Assembly: GCA_002170485.2 (NCBI GenBank)
Contig: NHDZ02000044.1
Coordinates: forward strand, 1 to 39,362
Source of the DNA: MED660 sp002691025
GTDB taxonomy: Bacteria; Myxococcota_A; UBA9160; UBA4427
DNA length: 39,362 nucleotides
Direction of reading: 5' to 3'
The translations under genes were made by a program, and so were the position numbers. The notes below the pieces were generated by a model that made no database searches, was not told the origin of the DNA, and saw only the letters and a list, made by a program, of their open reading frames with translations. Below are positions 8,414 through 18,125 of this stretch, one piece after another (position 1 is the stretch's first letter; every line of letters begins with the position of its first letter).

Positions 8414-9715
8414 ATGAGACACCTGACGCTTGAAAACCTCGACATCCATACCAAGGAAGAGTATGTCCGTCGTGGATACCCCTGGGAGGAATGGGACCTT
8501 CTGAGAAAGACCGCCCCCGTCTTCTGGTATGAGCGTGAAGGCCTGAAGCCCTTCTGGGCGATCACACGTCATGCCGACATCCTCACCGTCTCCAAGCACG
8601 ACAAAGTCTTCGTCAACAGCCAGAGACTCAGATTGCAGATGCAGGTGGAAGACGATCTTCAATTCGGTTGGTCGAGAGCGAGGGCTGAAGCTCGCGGCTG
8701 GGATCCGGATGAAGTACTGGACTTCATCTTCATGGACGATCCGCGCCATCGGGCCTTTCGACTGGTGACCGCCCGTGAGTTCACTCCGGCTCGGCTCAGG
8801 ACCCTCGCTGACGGCTTTTCCGACCTCTCTCAACAATTTGCCGAAGAACTCAGCGCGGATCTGGAACAGGCCAGCGCCCAGGACGAAACCATCAACTTCG
8901 TCCGCAGCTTCGCCCAAAAGCTACCCATTGCTGCCATCGGACGGATGATGGGACTCCCAGAAACAGACTGGCTGAGACTCAAGCAGCTCACCAATGTCAT
9001 CATCGGTGCACCTGAGGAAGACTACTACCTCCCGGAAGAGAATCGGGATCAAGCGACCCTCCGGGCCGTCGATGAAATGTCCGACTACATGATCGGGGTC
9101 ATCGAGGACCGGAAACGCCGGGGACCTGGCGGCCACGATCTTTCCAGCATCATCGTCCACGCTCGAATTGACGGCCAGGAGCTTACCGAGCAGCAGCTGC
9201 AGGGGTATCTCTTCGTGATCCTCACGGCCGGCAATGAAACCACGCAAAACGCGATCTCTGGGGGAGTCGGGGCCTTGTTGGCCCACCCTGAACAGAGTGC
9301 CATGCTGGCCGCCGATCCCGACCTGGCTGACTCAGCGGCCGAAGAGATCCTGCGCTGGACCTCTCCGGTGGTTCAGTTTGCGCGAACGGCGGTTCAGGAT
9401 TTCGAGCTCGCCGGCACCACCATCAAGGCTGGAGACGACGTCGGGCTCTGGTATCCGTCGGCCAATCGAGACGAGTCGGTCTTTCAGGACCCCTACGTGT
9501 TCGACATCACACGCACACCCAACCACCACCTGGCCTTTGGTGGCTTCGGGGCGCACTTCTGTCTTGGGGCCAATCTCGCCCGATGGGAGTTGAGAGCCGC
9601 CCTTCGGGCCCTGGCCCCGATTCTACACACATTCGAGAGCACGGGACCCCTGGAGAGGGTCGCGAACCTTCATGTGTCCGCCATCCATCGACTCCCGGTC
9701 CAGGCCCGTGCCTGA
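8414..9715 (+). CDS. Cytochrome P450, CYP125/CYP142/CYP124-like
   Basis: This is a soluble bacterial class I P450 of about 433 residues. It has the I-helix oxygen-activation motif AGNETT, the K-helix EEILR (ExxR), and the heme-ligand loop FGGFGAHFCLG with the axial cysteine. The stretch SANRDESVFQDPYVFDI and the GANLAR after the heme loop closely resemble mycobacterial CYP125, a cholesterol C26 hydroxylase. I prefer the ATG giving MRHLTLENLDI. An ATG at 8378 is possible, but a 15-base inverted repeat (ACACCG-CGT-CGGTGT, 8384-8398) lies just after it and neither start has a good ribosome binding site. It leads a three-gene run with the ATP-grasp-like and thioesterase genes. Its job may be hydroxylation of the acyl chain made by this cluster, or sterol oxidation linked to the igr-like genes. 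No ferredoxin gene is nearby. Confidence 0.92.
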   Translation: MRHLTLENLDIHTKEEYVRRGYPWEEWDLLRKTAPVFWYEREGLKPFWAITRHADILTVSKHDKVFVNSQRLRLQMQVEDDLQFGWSRARAEARGWDPDEVLDFIFMDDPRHRAFRLVTAREFTPARLRTLADGFSDLSQQFAEELSADLEQASAQDETINFVRSFAQKLPIAAIGRMMGLPETDWLRLKQLTNVIIGAPEEDYYLPEENRDQATLRAVDEMSDYMIGVIEDRKRRGPGGHDLSSIIVHARIDGQELTEQQLQGYLFVILTAGNETTQNAISGGVGALLAHPEQSAMLAADPDLADSAAEEILRWTSPVVQFARTAVQDFELAGTTIKAGDDVGLWYPSANRDESVFQDPYVFDITRTPNHHLAFGGFGAHFCLGANLARWELRAALRALAPILHTFESTGPLERVANLHVSAIHRLPVQARA

Positions 9716-9748
9716 TCTTTCAAACGCCACCCCCGTCCTGGCTCGTCC

Positions 9749-10882
9749 ATGCTTGACCGTCTCCGCAAGCTGAAGAGGCGGCTTGGGCCCGCCCGTGATG
9801 CGTCCGCGCCTCGGCGTATTGGCGTTACTTTCATCTACGCTCCGAGCGAGAATTTCTACGAGAGCTTTCGGACCCACACACTGCGCTTCCCTTTTACGCG
9901 AATTCCTCCTCGGTATCTGCGCGGTCGGGCGTTCCGCCACTTCCTTCCCAACAATCTTCTCCGCTCCCTGAGCGAACAGGGAGCCATTCACCTGCGAAAC
10001 CATGCTTTGGAACCGTCTCGTCGGCCCTACGACGCCGCTGACGCAGAAGGGATTCCGACCGCGGAGGTCTGGGTTTTCGCTCTCCTGAGCGACTCATCCA
10101 CATCGATCTGTCGCAATACCTTCTTCGAAGCCGTCCGGTCGCGCGCTGAACGAGAAGGGATACGCCTGATCAATCTCACCTCGCACTCGGGGATGCCCCC
10201 GGATTTCGAACCCAAGCGCAAAGAGACGCTGCCTGCCCTCGCCAAGCTGAAAGCCAACGGCCTCACCACCACGGGTGACTCGGATTCCTTTGCCCTCCTG
10301 GAGAATCAGGCCGAGCTCACCGCGTGGACCCAGAGGGTCGATCCACTGCGACAATCGGACTACGAGATTCAGCCCTTCCTGGAACACCGCCGAGACGCTG
10401 AACTCGCGCCGTTCCGTTGCATCGAACGCTGGATCTGTCTTCCGGGCGACCTGACCGTGGGCCTTCGTTTTTCACAGGAATTGATCATCAAGCAACTGAA
10501 CTCCCTCACGTACTATATCCGGGACCCTCGTCGATTGGAGCAGGAGTACCGACTCCTGCACAAGATCACCCGGGAGCGCAGGCGGTTGAGCAAGAAGGGG
10601 CCGGAGCACCTGAGCTTCGGCTACTCCGGCACAAGCCAGTTCTGGGACCCACGAAATGCGCTGTATCAGCGACTCAGCGATGCCACGGGATTCGAGATCG
10701 GGAGCATGGACGTCTTCGAAGACGCAAGCGGCGATCTGCACCTCATCGACTACAACGAGTGGACCTTTGAGTCGGCGAGAAAAGATCTATTCGCGCTCTG
10801 GGAAGTCGCACTTCTCGATGCTATCCGTAGCACTCCGGCGGCCCCCAAGCAGGGCCGCTCCAGAAGCCCCGAGAGTGCGTGA
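9749..10882 (+). CDS. Unrecognised protein, probably a divergent ATP-grasp enzyme
   Basis: I do not recognise this 377-residue protein as a named family. Its C-terminus (about 316-336, containing MDVFEDASGDLHLIDYN) has the acidic strand-turn-strand followed by an Asp-Tyr-Asn that ends the metal-binding part of ATP-grasp domains. Before it are a Q-P-F-L-E hinge-like segment and basic strands (IERWICLPG). The N-terminal third has an alpha/beta look (RRIGVTFIYAPSE) like a pre-ATP-grasp domain. ATP-grasp enzymes make amide, ester or thioester bonds through acyl phosphates, so this could join the lipid product to an amine or amino acid. It lies 33 bases after the P450 and 33 before the thioesterase, which suggests one transcript. 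The fold call is tentative. Confidence 0.5.
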   Translation: MLDRLRKLKRRLGPARDASAPRRIGVTFIYAPSENFYESFRTHTLRFPFTRIPPRYLRGRAFRHFLPNNLLRSLSEQGAIHLRNHALEPSRRPYDAADAEGIPTAEVWVFALLSDSSTSICRNTFFEAVRSRAEREGIRLINLTSHSGMPPDFEPKRKETLPALAKLKANGLTTTGDSDSFALLENQAELTAWTQRVDPLRQSDYEIQPFLEHRRDAELAPFRCIERWICLPGDLTVGLRFSQELIIKQLNSLTYYIRDPRRLEQEYRLLHKITRERRRLSKKGPEHLSFGYSGTSQFWDPRNALYQRLSDATGFEIGSMDVFEDASGDLHLIDYNEWTFESARKDLFALWEVALLDAIRSTPAAPKQGRSRSPESA

Positions 10883-10915
10883 GAAAAGAACCGCTTGAAC
10901 AAGGAAGTCCAGAAA

Positions 10916-11656
10916 ATGAAGCACCGATACCTCATCCCCCTGGCCGAAGCTGGCGACGGCCCTCCGATGTTCATCGTACCTTCCGCGGGCGCCACCTTCT
11001 TCTCGTTCGTGACCCTGGCGCGAACCCTCAGTACGCCCGGTCCGGTCTATTCATACAGCCTCACCGAGCTTGAAGTCTCGGAATCCAAGCATCCTACGCT
11101 CGAAGACATCGCTGAGGTGCTCCTCGGCGAACTTCGTGGGGCACAACCTCACGGGCCGTACTACCTCGGAGGGCACTGCTGGGGCGGCGTGGTAGCACTC
11201 GAGATGGCCTCACGCCTGGAGGCCGCAGGCGAAGAGGTCAAAGGGGTGTTCCTCCTGGAGTCATTTGTGCCTGTGGCTGCGGGCGGTCAGGATTCGAGTC
11301 GTCCTTCCGCGGGTGCGGAGTACAAGGGCACCATGGACGAGATCCTGGAGCAGACCCTCCGCGACGCGCGTGCCAAGCTTTCACGAATGCCGGAAAAACA
11401 TGCGGATCGTTTGATGGAACTCACCGCCAACCAGATCCAGACCGGAAATGTCTATGACCCGGCTACCATTGGCTCTTCCTTGCGGCTCTTCCGGACCGAC
11501 ACGCATGATGATGTCGCGTTCCAAGGGTGGGAATCCCTTTGCTCCGGAACTTTCTCGGTTCAATCCGTGCCCGGCGACACCCATTCCATGCTGGAGAAGC
11601 CCCACGTCGAGACCTTGTGCGGCAAAATCGAGGCCTTCATCAAGGAATGCGCCTAG
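10916..11656 (+). CDS. Free-standing type II-like thioesterase with cysteine nucleophile motif
   Basis: The alpha/beta-hydrolase thioesterase has 246 residues from the ATG giving MKHRYLIPL. GGAAG lies about nine bases upstream of this ATG, while an in-frame TTG further up is less likely. The nucleophile elbow is GGHCWGG, with Cys88 in place of serine. Twenty-seven residues later, where NRPS/PKS thioesterases have Asp, there is Glu115 in FLLES. The histidine is in PGDTHSML near the C-terminus. Such proteins edit misloaded carrier proteins or release products. A cysteine nucleophile may favour acyl transfer or lactonisation over hydrolysis. It ends the P450/ATP-grasp-like/thioesterase run, and its TAG stop overlaps the PKS stop on the opposite strand. 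Confidence 0.88.
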   Translation: MKHRYLIPLAEAGDGPPMFIVPSAGATFFSFVTLARTLSTPGPVYSYSLTELEVSESKHPTLEDIAEVLLGELRGAQPHGPYYLGGHCWGGVVALEMASRLEAAGEEVKGVFLLESFVPVAAGGQDSSRPSAGAEYKGTMDEILEQTLRDARAKLSRMPEKHADRLMELTANQIQTGNVYDPATIGSSLRLFRTDTHDDVAFQGWESLCSGTFSVQSVPGDTHSMLEKPHVETLCGKIEAFIKECA

Positions 11657-14600
11657 GAGACCTCGGCGACTGACTCGTCTACCAGTTTTCCGAGAATTGC
11701 GATGGTCGGATGACTCAAGAGAACCGCAAGGGTCAGATCAAGATTGAAGGTCTCGTTCACCGACACCTGGAGCATGATCGCATTGATCGAGTCTCCGCCA
11801 AGCTCACCGAAGTCATCATCGATGCCGATCGGTGTAATTCCCAGCGTGTTCTCCCAGATCTGCTTCAGGAGTTCTTCCGTCGTGGTTTCCGGGTCACGAT
11901 ACTCGGTCTCTACCAGTCTTCTCTGCCCACCCCCGGACTGATGCCGTGCAATCCGCGCCTGGTCGTCCAAGGCCTGAGACGCGATCATGACCTGGCCCGG
12001 CGTTTCGTCCGACGAGATCAACCGCTCGAAGACTTCGAGCCCTTCTCGCATCCCGATCCCGCTGCCAAAGCGCGCATTGAAGCGTTCCTCCACGCGGTCT
12101 TCATCGTCCATGTTCTGCTCAACCGTGAATACAACCTTCCCGATGTGCTGAGTCCGCGCGAGATATTCAAAGCCCTTCCCCATGCTCTCCAGGGGAAACT
12201 CACGGACGGGGCTGGGGTGCAGTTCACCCGACGAGAAACGGAGCATCAGGGCCTCGAACATCTTCAGCAGTTCTTCCTTGCGATAGACGCTGAATTGCCC
12301 GAGATCAATGCCGAAGTAGGAGATGTTGTTGCGGAAGGGGTAGAGCCCCATCTGTGTGTCCGCATAGATATCCTTCTTGCCAATTTCCAGGAAGCGCCCG
12401 AAGGGCCTCAGTAGACTCATGCTGGCGGGAATGAACTCACCCGCCAGGGCATTGAGCACCACGTCCACACCCTCTCCGTCGGTCAGCGCGTTGATCTCGT
12501 CAACGAAATCCAGGCTTCGAGAGTCCAGTACATGCTCTATTCCCAGGCTTCTCAGATAATCACGTTTGAAATCCTGGCCCGCGGTAGCGTAGATCTCGGC
12601 CCCGATCGCCTGCGCGAACTGGATCGCAGCCAGACCGATTCCACCCGCGCCCGCGTGAATCAAGATGCGTTCGCCCGGTTGCAAGCGCGCGGCTTCATTC
12701 AGTGCGTAGTCCACCGTCAGGAAGGTAATCGGAATACCCGCCCCATCGGTATACCCCAGGCACTCCGGGAGCAGGGTCGCCATATGCCCCTTGGTGACCA
12801 CATTCGTGGAAAAGGAGTGGTTGGAGAGCGCAATGACGGGATCCCCTTCCGCGAGGTGCTTCACCTCATTGCCCACTTCCACGACGGTCCCAGTGCATTC
12901 CGAGCCCCGCATGTTTCGGCTCGGATCTCCTTCCGGCAGCTGACCCAGGCCCGAGAGAACGTCCCGGAAGTTGAGCCCCGCCGCTTTCACCCGGATCCGG
13001 ATCTCATCGGGTGCCAGGTCGGCTTGTTCCTGTCCTTCCATGCGGAACGATTCGAAATTACCCGGCGTATCGAGGACCATCCGATGATCCACGTATCGAT
13101 CGTATTCGACTAACTCCTCCGCGTCGGCTTTCTTGTGAAAGATCGACTCATAGTCCCTCGCCACATACCCCTCGATCTCGACCAGGAGATTTCCCTCCAG
13201 GTCGGTCATGAAGATGTCCAGACTTTCATCGACTCCAGGCTCTCGCTGATACCCATAGGTCAAGGCCGTCGCCGGCATCTCGCCGTAGATCCGCATCCGC
13301 TCGCACGAATAGGGCAGCAAGATCCCGGTGAAATGCTCGGTCAGTGTATGGATACAACGGTCGAAGATGGCCGGGTGCAGTCCATAGTCGCCGACCTCAC
13401 CGCTGAACTCGGATTGCAGGGCCAGCTTGGCCGCCGCGCCTCGCTCTCTGTCCTCCAAAGCCCAGTCGCAGGTCCAGCGGGGGCCGCAAATCGGCGGATC
13501 ATAGGGAGCCAGGTCCCGATCCCGCACCGAAAACAACTCCTCCCGGATCACGCCGTCCAGCACCGGCGTATTCGGAATCGACTGGATACGCCCCGTCGAC
13601 GCGGTTTGCCATCCATCCGGCTCAGCCTCAAGCTGGATACGAAGCTCCACCTGAACGTATTCTTCCTGCTGGAGGTAGAGGATTTCGTACTTCGTCACAC
13701 CCTCGACAGCAAATTGCCGGATCAAGGCCAGGTCAGAGATCTCCACGGCTGTGTCGACCCCGAAGGCCTCAACGAAACCGGCCCTGAACATCTCTATCAC
13801 CGTGGTGGCTGAGACTACCGGGCGGCCACCAATCAGGTGTTCCACCGTGATCCAATGCTCGCCTCGAACCAACTGCCCCTGGAAGATCGCGTCGCCCGTA
13901 GGCAGGTATCGATACGTATCCAGCAGGCAGTGCTTCGCTGCGTGAGCCTCTTCTTCCAGATCCTCCATCTTCACATTCCGGAAGAGAGATGCCTGGTTGA
14001 CATCACCCGTCTTGTATTCCCACGCCATCCCAGCGTCCCGCCAGGCCCCCCAGCCCATCGCGCAGCTCAAACCCGGCATGCGCTGCCCGCGACGCAGAGC
14101 CAGTCGATCCAGGACCGCATTGGCCGAGGAATAATCCACCTGTCCCACGGAAGGCCGGAGCGAGGCCTGCGACGAGAAGTGGACAAAGATATCAAGCGGC
14201 CGGTCGGCAAACAGCGTCTCCAACACGTAGGCGCTCTCCACCTTGGCCATGAAAACCGACTCTGCGCTCTCATACGTCTTCTGAAGCGAAGGCCCGTCAT
14301 CGAGAATGCCCGCAGTGTGAACTACGCCATGAATAGGTCCCAAGGCCGCTTCGCCCTGGGCGATCACCCGAGCCATGGCCTCTGGGGACGAAGCATCCGC
14401 CTGGATGATCTCGATTTCCGCCCCCTCTTCCATCATGGGCAGCAGAGTGCGCATGGCCCGGCCGAGTTTCGAGTCCTCCTCGAGATAGCGTCCCCACTCC
14501 TCCCGGGGCGGCGCCTCCCAGCGCGACGTCAAGACGAGTCGGGCGTTGACCGAGCGGTAGAGCCTCTCGGCGACCTTGAGCCCCAGCCCGCCGACGCCGC

Positions 14601-17600
14601 CCGTAATCAGAACCGTCCCGCCGTACCGCAAACGAGAACGGCTGCGCGGGATCTCAGGAAGGGCAAAGAGATGCTCGGAGAATCGACCTTCCTTGCGAAG
14701 GGCCGTAATCGCGCCTTCGCTGTCGGCCTGAGCCTCTCTCCAGATGTGATCGAGGCTGGTCTCATCCCCTGACTTATAGACCTTCCCGGGAATGTCCACG
14801 CAGCGCATGGACAGTCCAGAGACTTCCTGGGTGCTCACACGCACGGGCCCGAGCAAGAGACCCTTTTCTGGATAGATGGCATCCTCCAGGGGATCGACCT
14901 GAGAGAGTCCATCCGCGTAGATCTGAACGTCCATCCGATCAATCAGGTGAGTTTCCCGAGCGGCTTGGATCAATCCAATCAGGGAGTGGAAGCCCCGGTC
15001 ACGACCGAGTTGATAGGCCTCTGCCTCCGTCTCCGGTCGAGTCTCTCCATTCACATTCCAGAAATGAAGAACCCGAAGTCGTAGTTCGTTCCCTCCAAGG
15101 TCCAGCTTGGACAGAACCGAGACCAGATGGTCCCTGGAAAGCGGCGCAATTTCATAGACGTCGGATTCCAGCTCGCGATAGGTATCCCCGGCGCGCACCA
15201 CCGTCACACTCTGACCGGCCTGCCGGATTCGCTCGACGATCTCGTCGGAGATGCCCTGACCGTCCGCAAAGACGAGCCATGTCGCCTCGGAAACCACGAT
15301 GGACTCGTCCTCGAAATCCTTCTCCGCCCAACCCGCTTCATACAGACTCAAAGGATAAGCATGGGCGGAAGCTTCTTCGGCCTGGCTGAAATCCTGCCAG
15401 TGATGAATCTGCTGGAAAGGGTAAGTCGGCATATCAAGAACCCGACCTGCACGTCCCGTGCTCCGATCGGGCCAGTCCACATCGCCTCCGGCCGCCCACA
15501 CGTTGCCCAGGGTTTCGAGTGCGTTGCGATGAGCATTCGCGGCCATATCCTGCTTCGGACGATAAAGCGCAGAGAAATTGTCACGAGAGCTGTCATTCTG
15601 ATTGACGAAACCACCGAGAGCTCGGCCGGGTCCCACCTCCAGGAAGATCGGATTTTCTTCGGTAAGGAAGAGCGCCAGGGCATCGCAGAACAACACGGGC
15701 TTCCGGCGCTGTTCGATCCAGTACTCCGGATCCATGGCCTGCTCATCGGTGAAGGGCTTGCCTGTCACACCGGATATCACGAGTTGGCTTGGCGGCGAAC
15801 ACTCGAACCCCTCGAGCTGTCGCCTGAATTCATCCACCGTGGGATCCAGCATTCTTGAGTGAAACGCGTGCGAGGTCGCCAGTTCCTGACTGCTCACCTT
15901 CCGGGTCTTCAGGAACGCCGCGAACTCTTCGATTTCATCGCTGGGTCCAGCCACCACGTTCCGCTTGTTGCTGTTCACGGCTGCCAGATCCAGACCCTCC
16001 GGAAGGATTTCCTTCAGTTCCTCCAGCGGCATGGAGACCGCCAGCATGGACCCGGGCTCGCACATCTGCATCAGACGGCTTCGAATCGCCACCAACTTGA
16101 GTCCATCATCCAGCGAGTAGATCCCACCCAGGCAGGCGGCGACAAGTTCACCCAACGAGTGGCCGAGCATCGCCGTCGGCCTGAGGCCCCACGCTTCAAA
16201 CTGCTTGGCCAGTGCATATTCCACCACAAAAAGTGCAGGCTGAGCCACCGCTGTCTGCATCAGCTGAGCCTCGGCATCCTCCAAAGTGGAACCATCGCGG
16301 CGGTAGACGCAGTCTCGGAGATCCAGGCCGAGTTCACGAACCAGGAAGTCCGAGCAGTAATCAAAAATCTCCCGATAGACCTTCTCGTTCTCGTAGAGCC
16401 CCTGCCCCATTCCCACGGCTTGAGACCCCTGCCCCGGGAACATGAACACCACCGGACGCCCCGATGTCACATGGGTCCCGGTCGGCTTCTGGGTCCGTAG
16501 CTGATCCGCACAACCTTCCAGCGTGCCCGAATCCACCACCCAGTGAGTCCGGAAGGGCATCGCTTGCCGACCCACCTGCAGCGTGTAGGCCAGATCCGAG
16601 ACGGTCGTCTCCGGATGGGCCTCGCAATACGCCGCGAGATCACCCAGGCGTCGCGTCAAGGCCGCCTCCGTCTTCGCAGAAACCACGAGCAGATCCTGCC
16701 CGCCCGTGACAGCGACCGACCCTTCCGATTCGCCCACGTATTCTTCCAACACGACGTGCGCGTTGGACCCGCCGAAACCGAATGCGGAGACCGCAGCCCT
16801 CTTCGGTCGACCGTTACGCTTCCAGTCCTGCGCATGCGTCGGCACGTAGAAAGGCGTCTGATCCCAGTCGATCTCCGGATTTGGACTCGAGAAGTTGGCC
16901 ATGGGAGGGATGACATCCCGTGTGAGGGCCAAGCAGGCTTTGATCATACCCACTACGCCGGCGGCGGGACCAAGATGGCCGACATTCCCCTTGACGGAGC
17001 CGATCGCACACGAGTCAGCGTCTCTTTCCGAGTACTCGGAGTAGACCTCCTGGAGGGAGCGAATCTCCACGGGATCTCCAAGCAGGGTTCCCGTGCCATG
17101 ACACTCCACGAACCCGATGGTCGAGGGATCGATTTCCGCCTCGCCCAACGCCTCCCGGATAGCCCGGGTCTGGCCCGACGGCGTGGGGGCAATGAAGCTC
17201 ATCTTGTCCTCAGGATCGCCGTCATTGCAGAACCCGGTCCCTCGTATGATGCCATGGATGGGATGCCCATCACGCACGGCATCATCAAGGAGCTTGAGCA
17301 CCACAACGCCTGCACCATCCCCGAAGATCGTCCCGTCGGCTCCCGCATCAAAAGGACGGATCACACCCGTTGCGGAAATCATTCCGTCCACGCCCTTGTG
17401 GTAGGCCGGTGAACTCGGGAGTTCGACTCGTGCCCCTCCTGCGAGAGCGGTCGTGCATTTACCTTGCCTCAGGCTCTGCGCGGCCAGATTCACCGCCATC
17501 AGGGAAGAAGAACATGTGGCCAGAGCCGTCAGGCTGGGGCCCTTCAGGTCCAGAGCATGTGAAACCCGCAATGCGAAGTAATCCATCAGCGTACCCAGCC

Positions 17601-18033
17601 TCTTTGGCACGCGGATGGCCGGGTCTTCGTCCTCATTGGACTGGAGGTGGGCCGCAAAATAGTGGCTCTCCACGCTCGCAAAAACACCCGTGGTGCCCTT
17701 GACGTCGCCCGGCACGACGCCCGATTGCTCCATGGCCTCCCAGACACACTCCAGGAAGAGTCGGTGTGTGGGGTCCATGAGCCTGGCCTGAATATCGGAA
17801 ATACCGAAAAACCGGGCATCGAAGCTCTTGAACTCGTCCAGCAGAGGCTTCGCAGGGATGTAGCCCGGATCGTTGATCTTTCGTCCCGAGAGCCCGGCGC
17901 GCTCCTGGGTTCCCTTGTCGGGCCGCGTCAGACAGTCTCGTCCGGTCGTCACATTGTCCCAGAATTCGTCGAGACTCGTGGCCCCAGGAACCCGCAACGC
18001 CATACCCACAATCGCAATATCTTCAGTACTCAA
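11653..18033 (-). CDS. Monomodular, fully reducing type I PKS with order KS-AT-KR-DH-ER-ACP
   Basis: This 2126-residue synthase has: KS (1-430; Cys174 in ATCSSS, His312 in CHGTGT, His353 in GNVGH); AT (about 525-830; Ser626 in GHSLGE, and HAFHS at 722-726, the malonyl type); KR with its structural half (about 890-1370; GGVGGLG, LDD at 1244-1246 indicating B-type, Tyr1301/Asn1305); DH (about 1380-1635; His1399 in HLIGG, Asp1558 in FDRCIH, CGPRW replacing YGPxF); ER (about 1640-1972; HAGAGGIG); and ACP (Ser2082 in LGGDS). KR placed before DH and ER is not the usual order. All reductive residues are present, so saturated chains are expected. The start is a TTG preceded by GTAGGG. It is transcribed after the ACP-thioesterase gene with a 92-base gap. 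It carries no thioesterase of its own. Confidence 0.95.
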   Translation of the reverse strand: MSTEDIAIVGMALRVPGATSLDEFWDNVTTGRDCLTRPDKGTQERAGLSGRKINDPGYIPAKPLLDEFKSFDARFFGISDIQARLMDPTHRLFLECVWEAMEQSGVVPGDVKGTTGVFASVESHYFAAHLQSNEDEDPAIRVPKRLGTLMDYFALRVSHALDLKGPSLTALATCSSSLMAVNLAAQSLRQGKCTTALAGGARVELPSSPAYHKGVDGMISATGVIRPFDAGADGTIFGDGAGVVVLKLLDDAVRDGHPIHGIIRGTGFCNDGDPEDKMSFIAPTPSGQTRAIREALGEAEIDPSTIGFVECHGTGTLLGDPVEIRSLQEVYSEYSERDADSCAIGSVKGNVGHLGPAAGVVGMIKACLALTRDVIPPMANFSSPNPEIDWDQTPFYVPTHAQDWKRNGRPKRAAVSAFGFGGSNAHVVLEEYVGESEGSVAVTGGQDLLVVSAKTEAALTRRLGDLAAYCEAHPETTVSDLAYTLQVGRQAMPFRTHWVVDSGTLEGCADQLRTQKPTGTHVTSGRPVVFMFPGQGSQAVGMGQGLYENEKVYREIFDYCSDFLVRELGLDLRDCVYRRDGSTLEDAEAQLMQTAVAQPALFVVEYALAKQFEAWGLRPTAMLGHSLGELVAACLGGIYSLDDGLKLVAIRSRLMQMCEPGSMLAVSMPLEELKEILPEGLDLAAVNSNKRNVVAGPSDEIEEFAAFLKTRKVSSQELATSHAFHSRMLDPTVDEFRRQLEGFECSPPSQLVISGVTGKPFTDEQAMDPEYWIEQRRKPVLFCDALALFLTEENPIFLEVGPGRALGGFVNQNDSSRDNFSALYRPKQDMAANAHRNALETLGNVWAAGGDVDWPDRSTGRAGRVLDMPTYPFQQIHHWQDFSQAEEASAHAYPLSLYEAGWAEKDFEDESIVVSEATWLVFADGQGISDEIVERIRQAGQSVTVVRAGDTYRELESDVYEIAPLSRDHLVSVLSKLDLGGNELRLRVLHFWNVNGETRPETEAEAYQLGRDRGFHSLIGLIQAARETHLIDRMDVQIYADGLSQVDPLEDAIYPEKGLLLGPVRVSTQEVSGLSMRCVDIPGKVYKSGDETSLDHIWREAQADSEGAITALRKEGRFSEHLFALPEIPRSRSRLRYGGTVLITGGVGGLGLKVAERLYRSVNARLVLTSRWEAPPREEWGRYLEEDSKLGRAMRTLLPMMEEGAEIEIIQADASSPEAMARVIAQGEAALGPIHGVVHTAGILDDGPSLQKTYESAESVFMAKVESAYVLETLFADRPLDIFVHFSSQASLRPSVGQVDYSSANAVLDRLALRRGQRMPGLSCAMGWGAWRDAGMAWEYKTGDVNQASLFRNVKMEDLEEEAHAAKHCLLDTYRYLPTGDAIFQGQLVRGEHWITVEHLIGGRPVVSATTVIEMFRAGFVEAFGVDTAVEISDLALIRQFAVEGVTKYEILYLQQEEYVQVELRIQLEAEPDGWQTASTGRIQSIPNTPVLDGVIREELFSVRDRDLAPYDPPICGPRWTCDWALEDRERGAAAKLALQSEFSGEVGDYGLHPAIFDRCIHTLTEHFTGILLPYSCERMRIYGEMPATALTYGYQREPGVDESLDIFMTDLEGNLLVEIEGYVARDYESIFHKKADAEELVEYDRYVDHRMVLDTPGNFESFRMEGQEQADLAPDEIRIRVKAAGLNFRDVLSGLGQLPEGDPSRNMRGSECTGTVVEVGNEVKHLAEGDPVIALSNHSFSTNVVTKGHMATLLPECLGYTDGAGIPITFLTVDYALNEAARLQPGERILIHAGAGGIGLAAIQFAQAIGAEIYATAGQDFKRDYLRSLGIEHVLDSRSLDFVDEINALTDGEGVDVVLNALAGEFIPASMSLLRPFGRFLEIGKKDIYADTQMGLYPFRNNISYFGIDLGQFSVYRKEELLKMFEALMLRFSSGELHPSPVREFPLESMGKGFEYLARTQHIGKVVFTVEQNMDDEDRVEERFNARFGSGIGMREGLEVFERLISSDETPGQVMIASQALDDQARIARHQSGGGQRRLVETEYRDPETTTEELLKQIWENTLGITPIGIDDDFGELGGDSINAIMLQVSVNETFNLDLTLAVLLSHPTIAILGKLVDESVAEVS

Positions 18034-18125
18034 TTCTCTACCCTACTCGATGCCTTGATGATTCGTCATGTCGCCTAGACAACCCACGACCCCTGCACCA
18101 CGCAGGCGTCGCTCAGATCCGCGGA

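Noticed and set aside
12532..17412. Several plus-strand open frames of 200-310 codons opposite the PKS
   Set aside because: All are shadows of a fully motif-supported PKS and show no domain or ribosome binding evidence.
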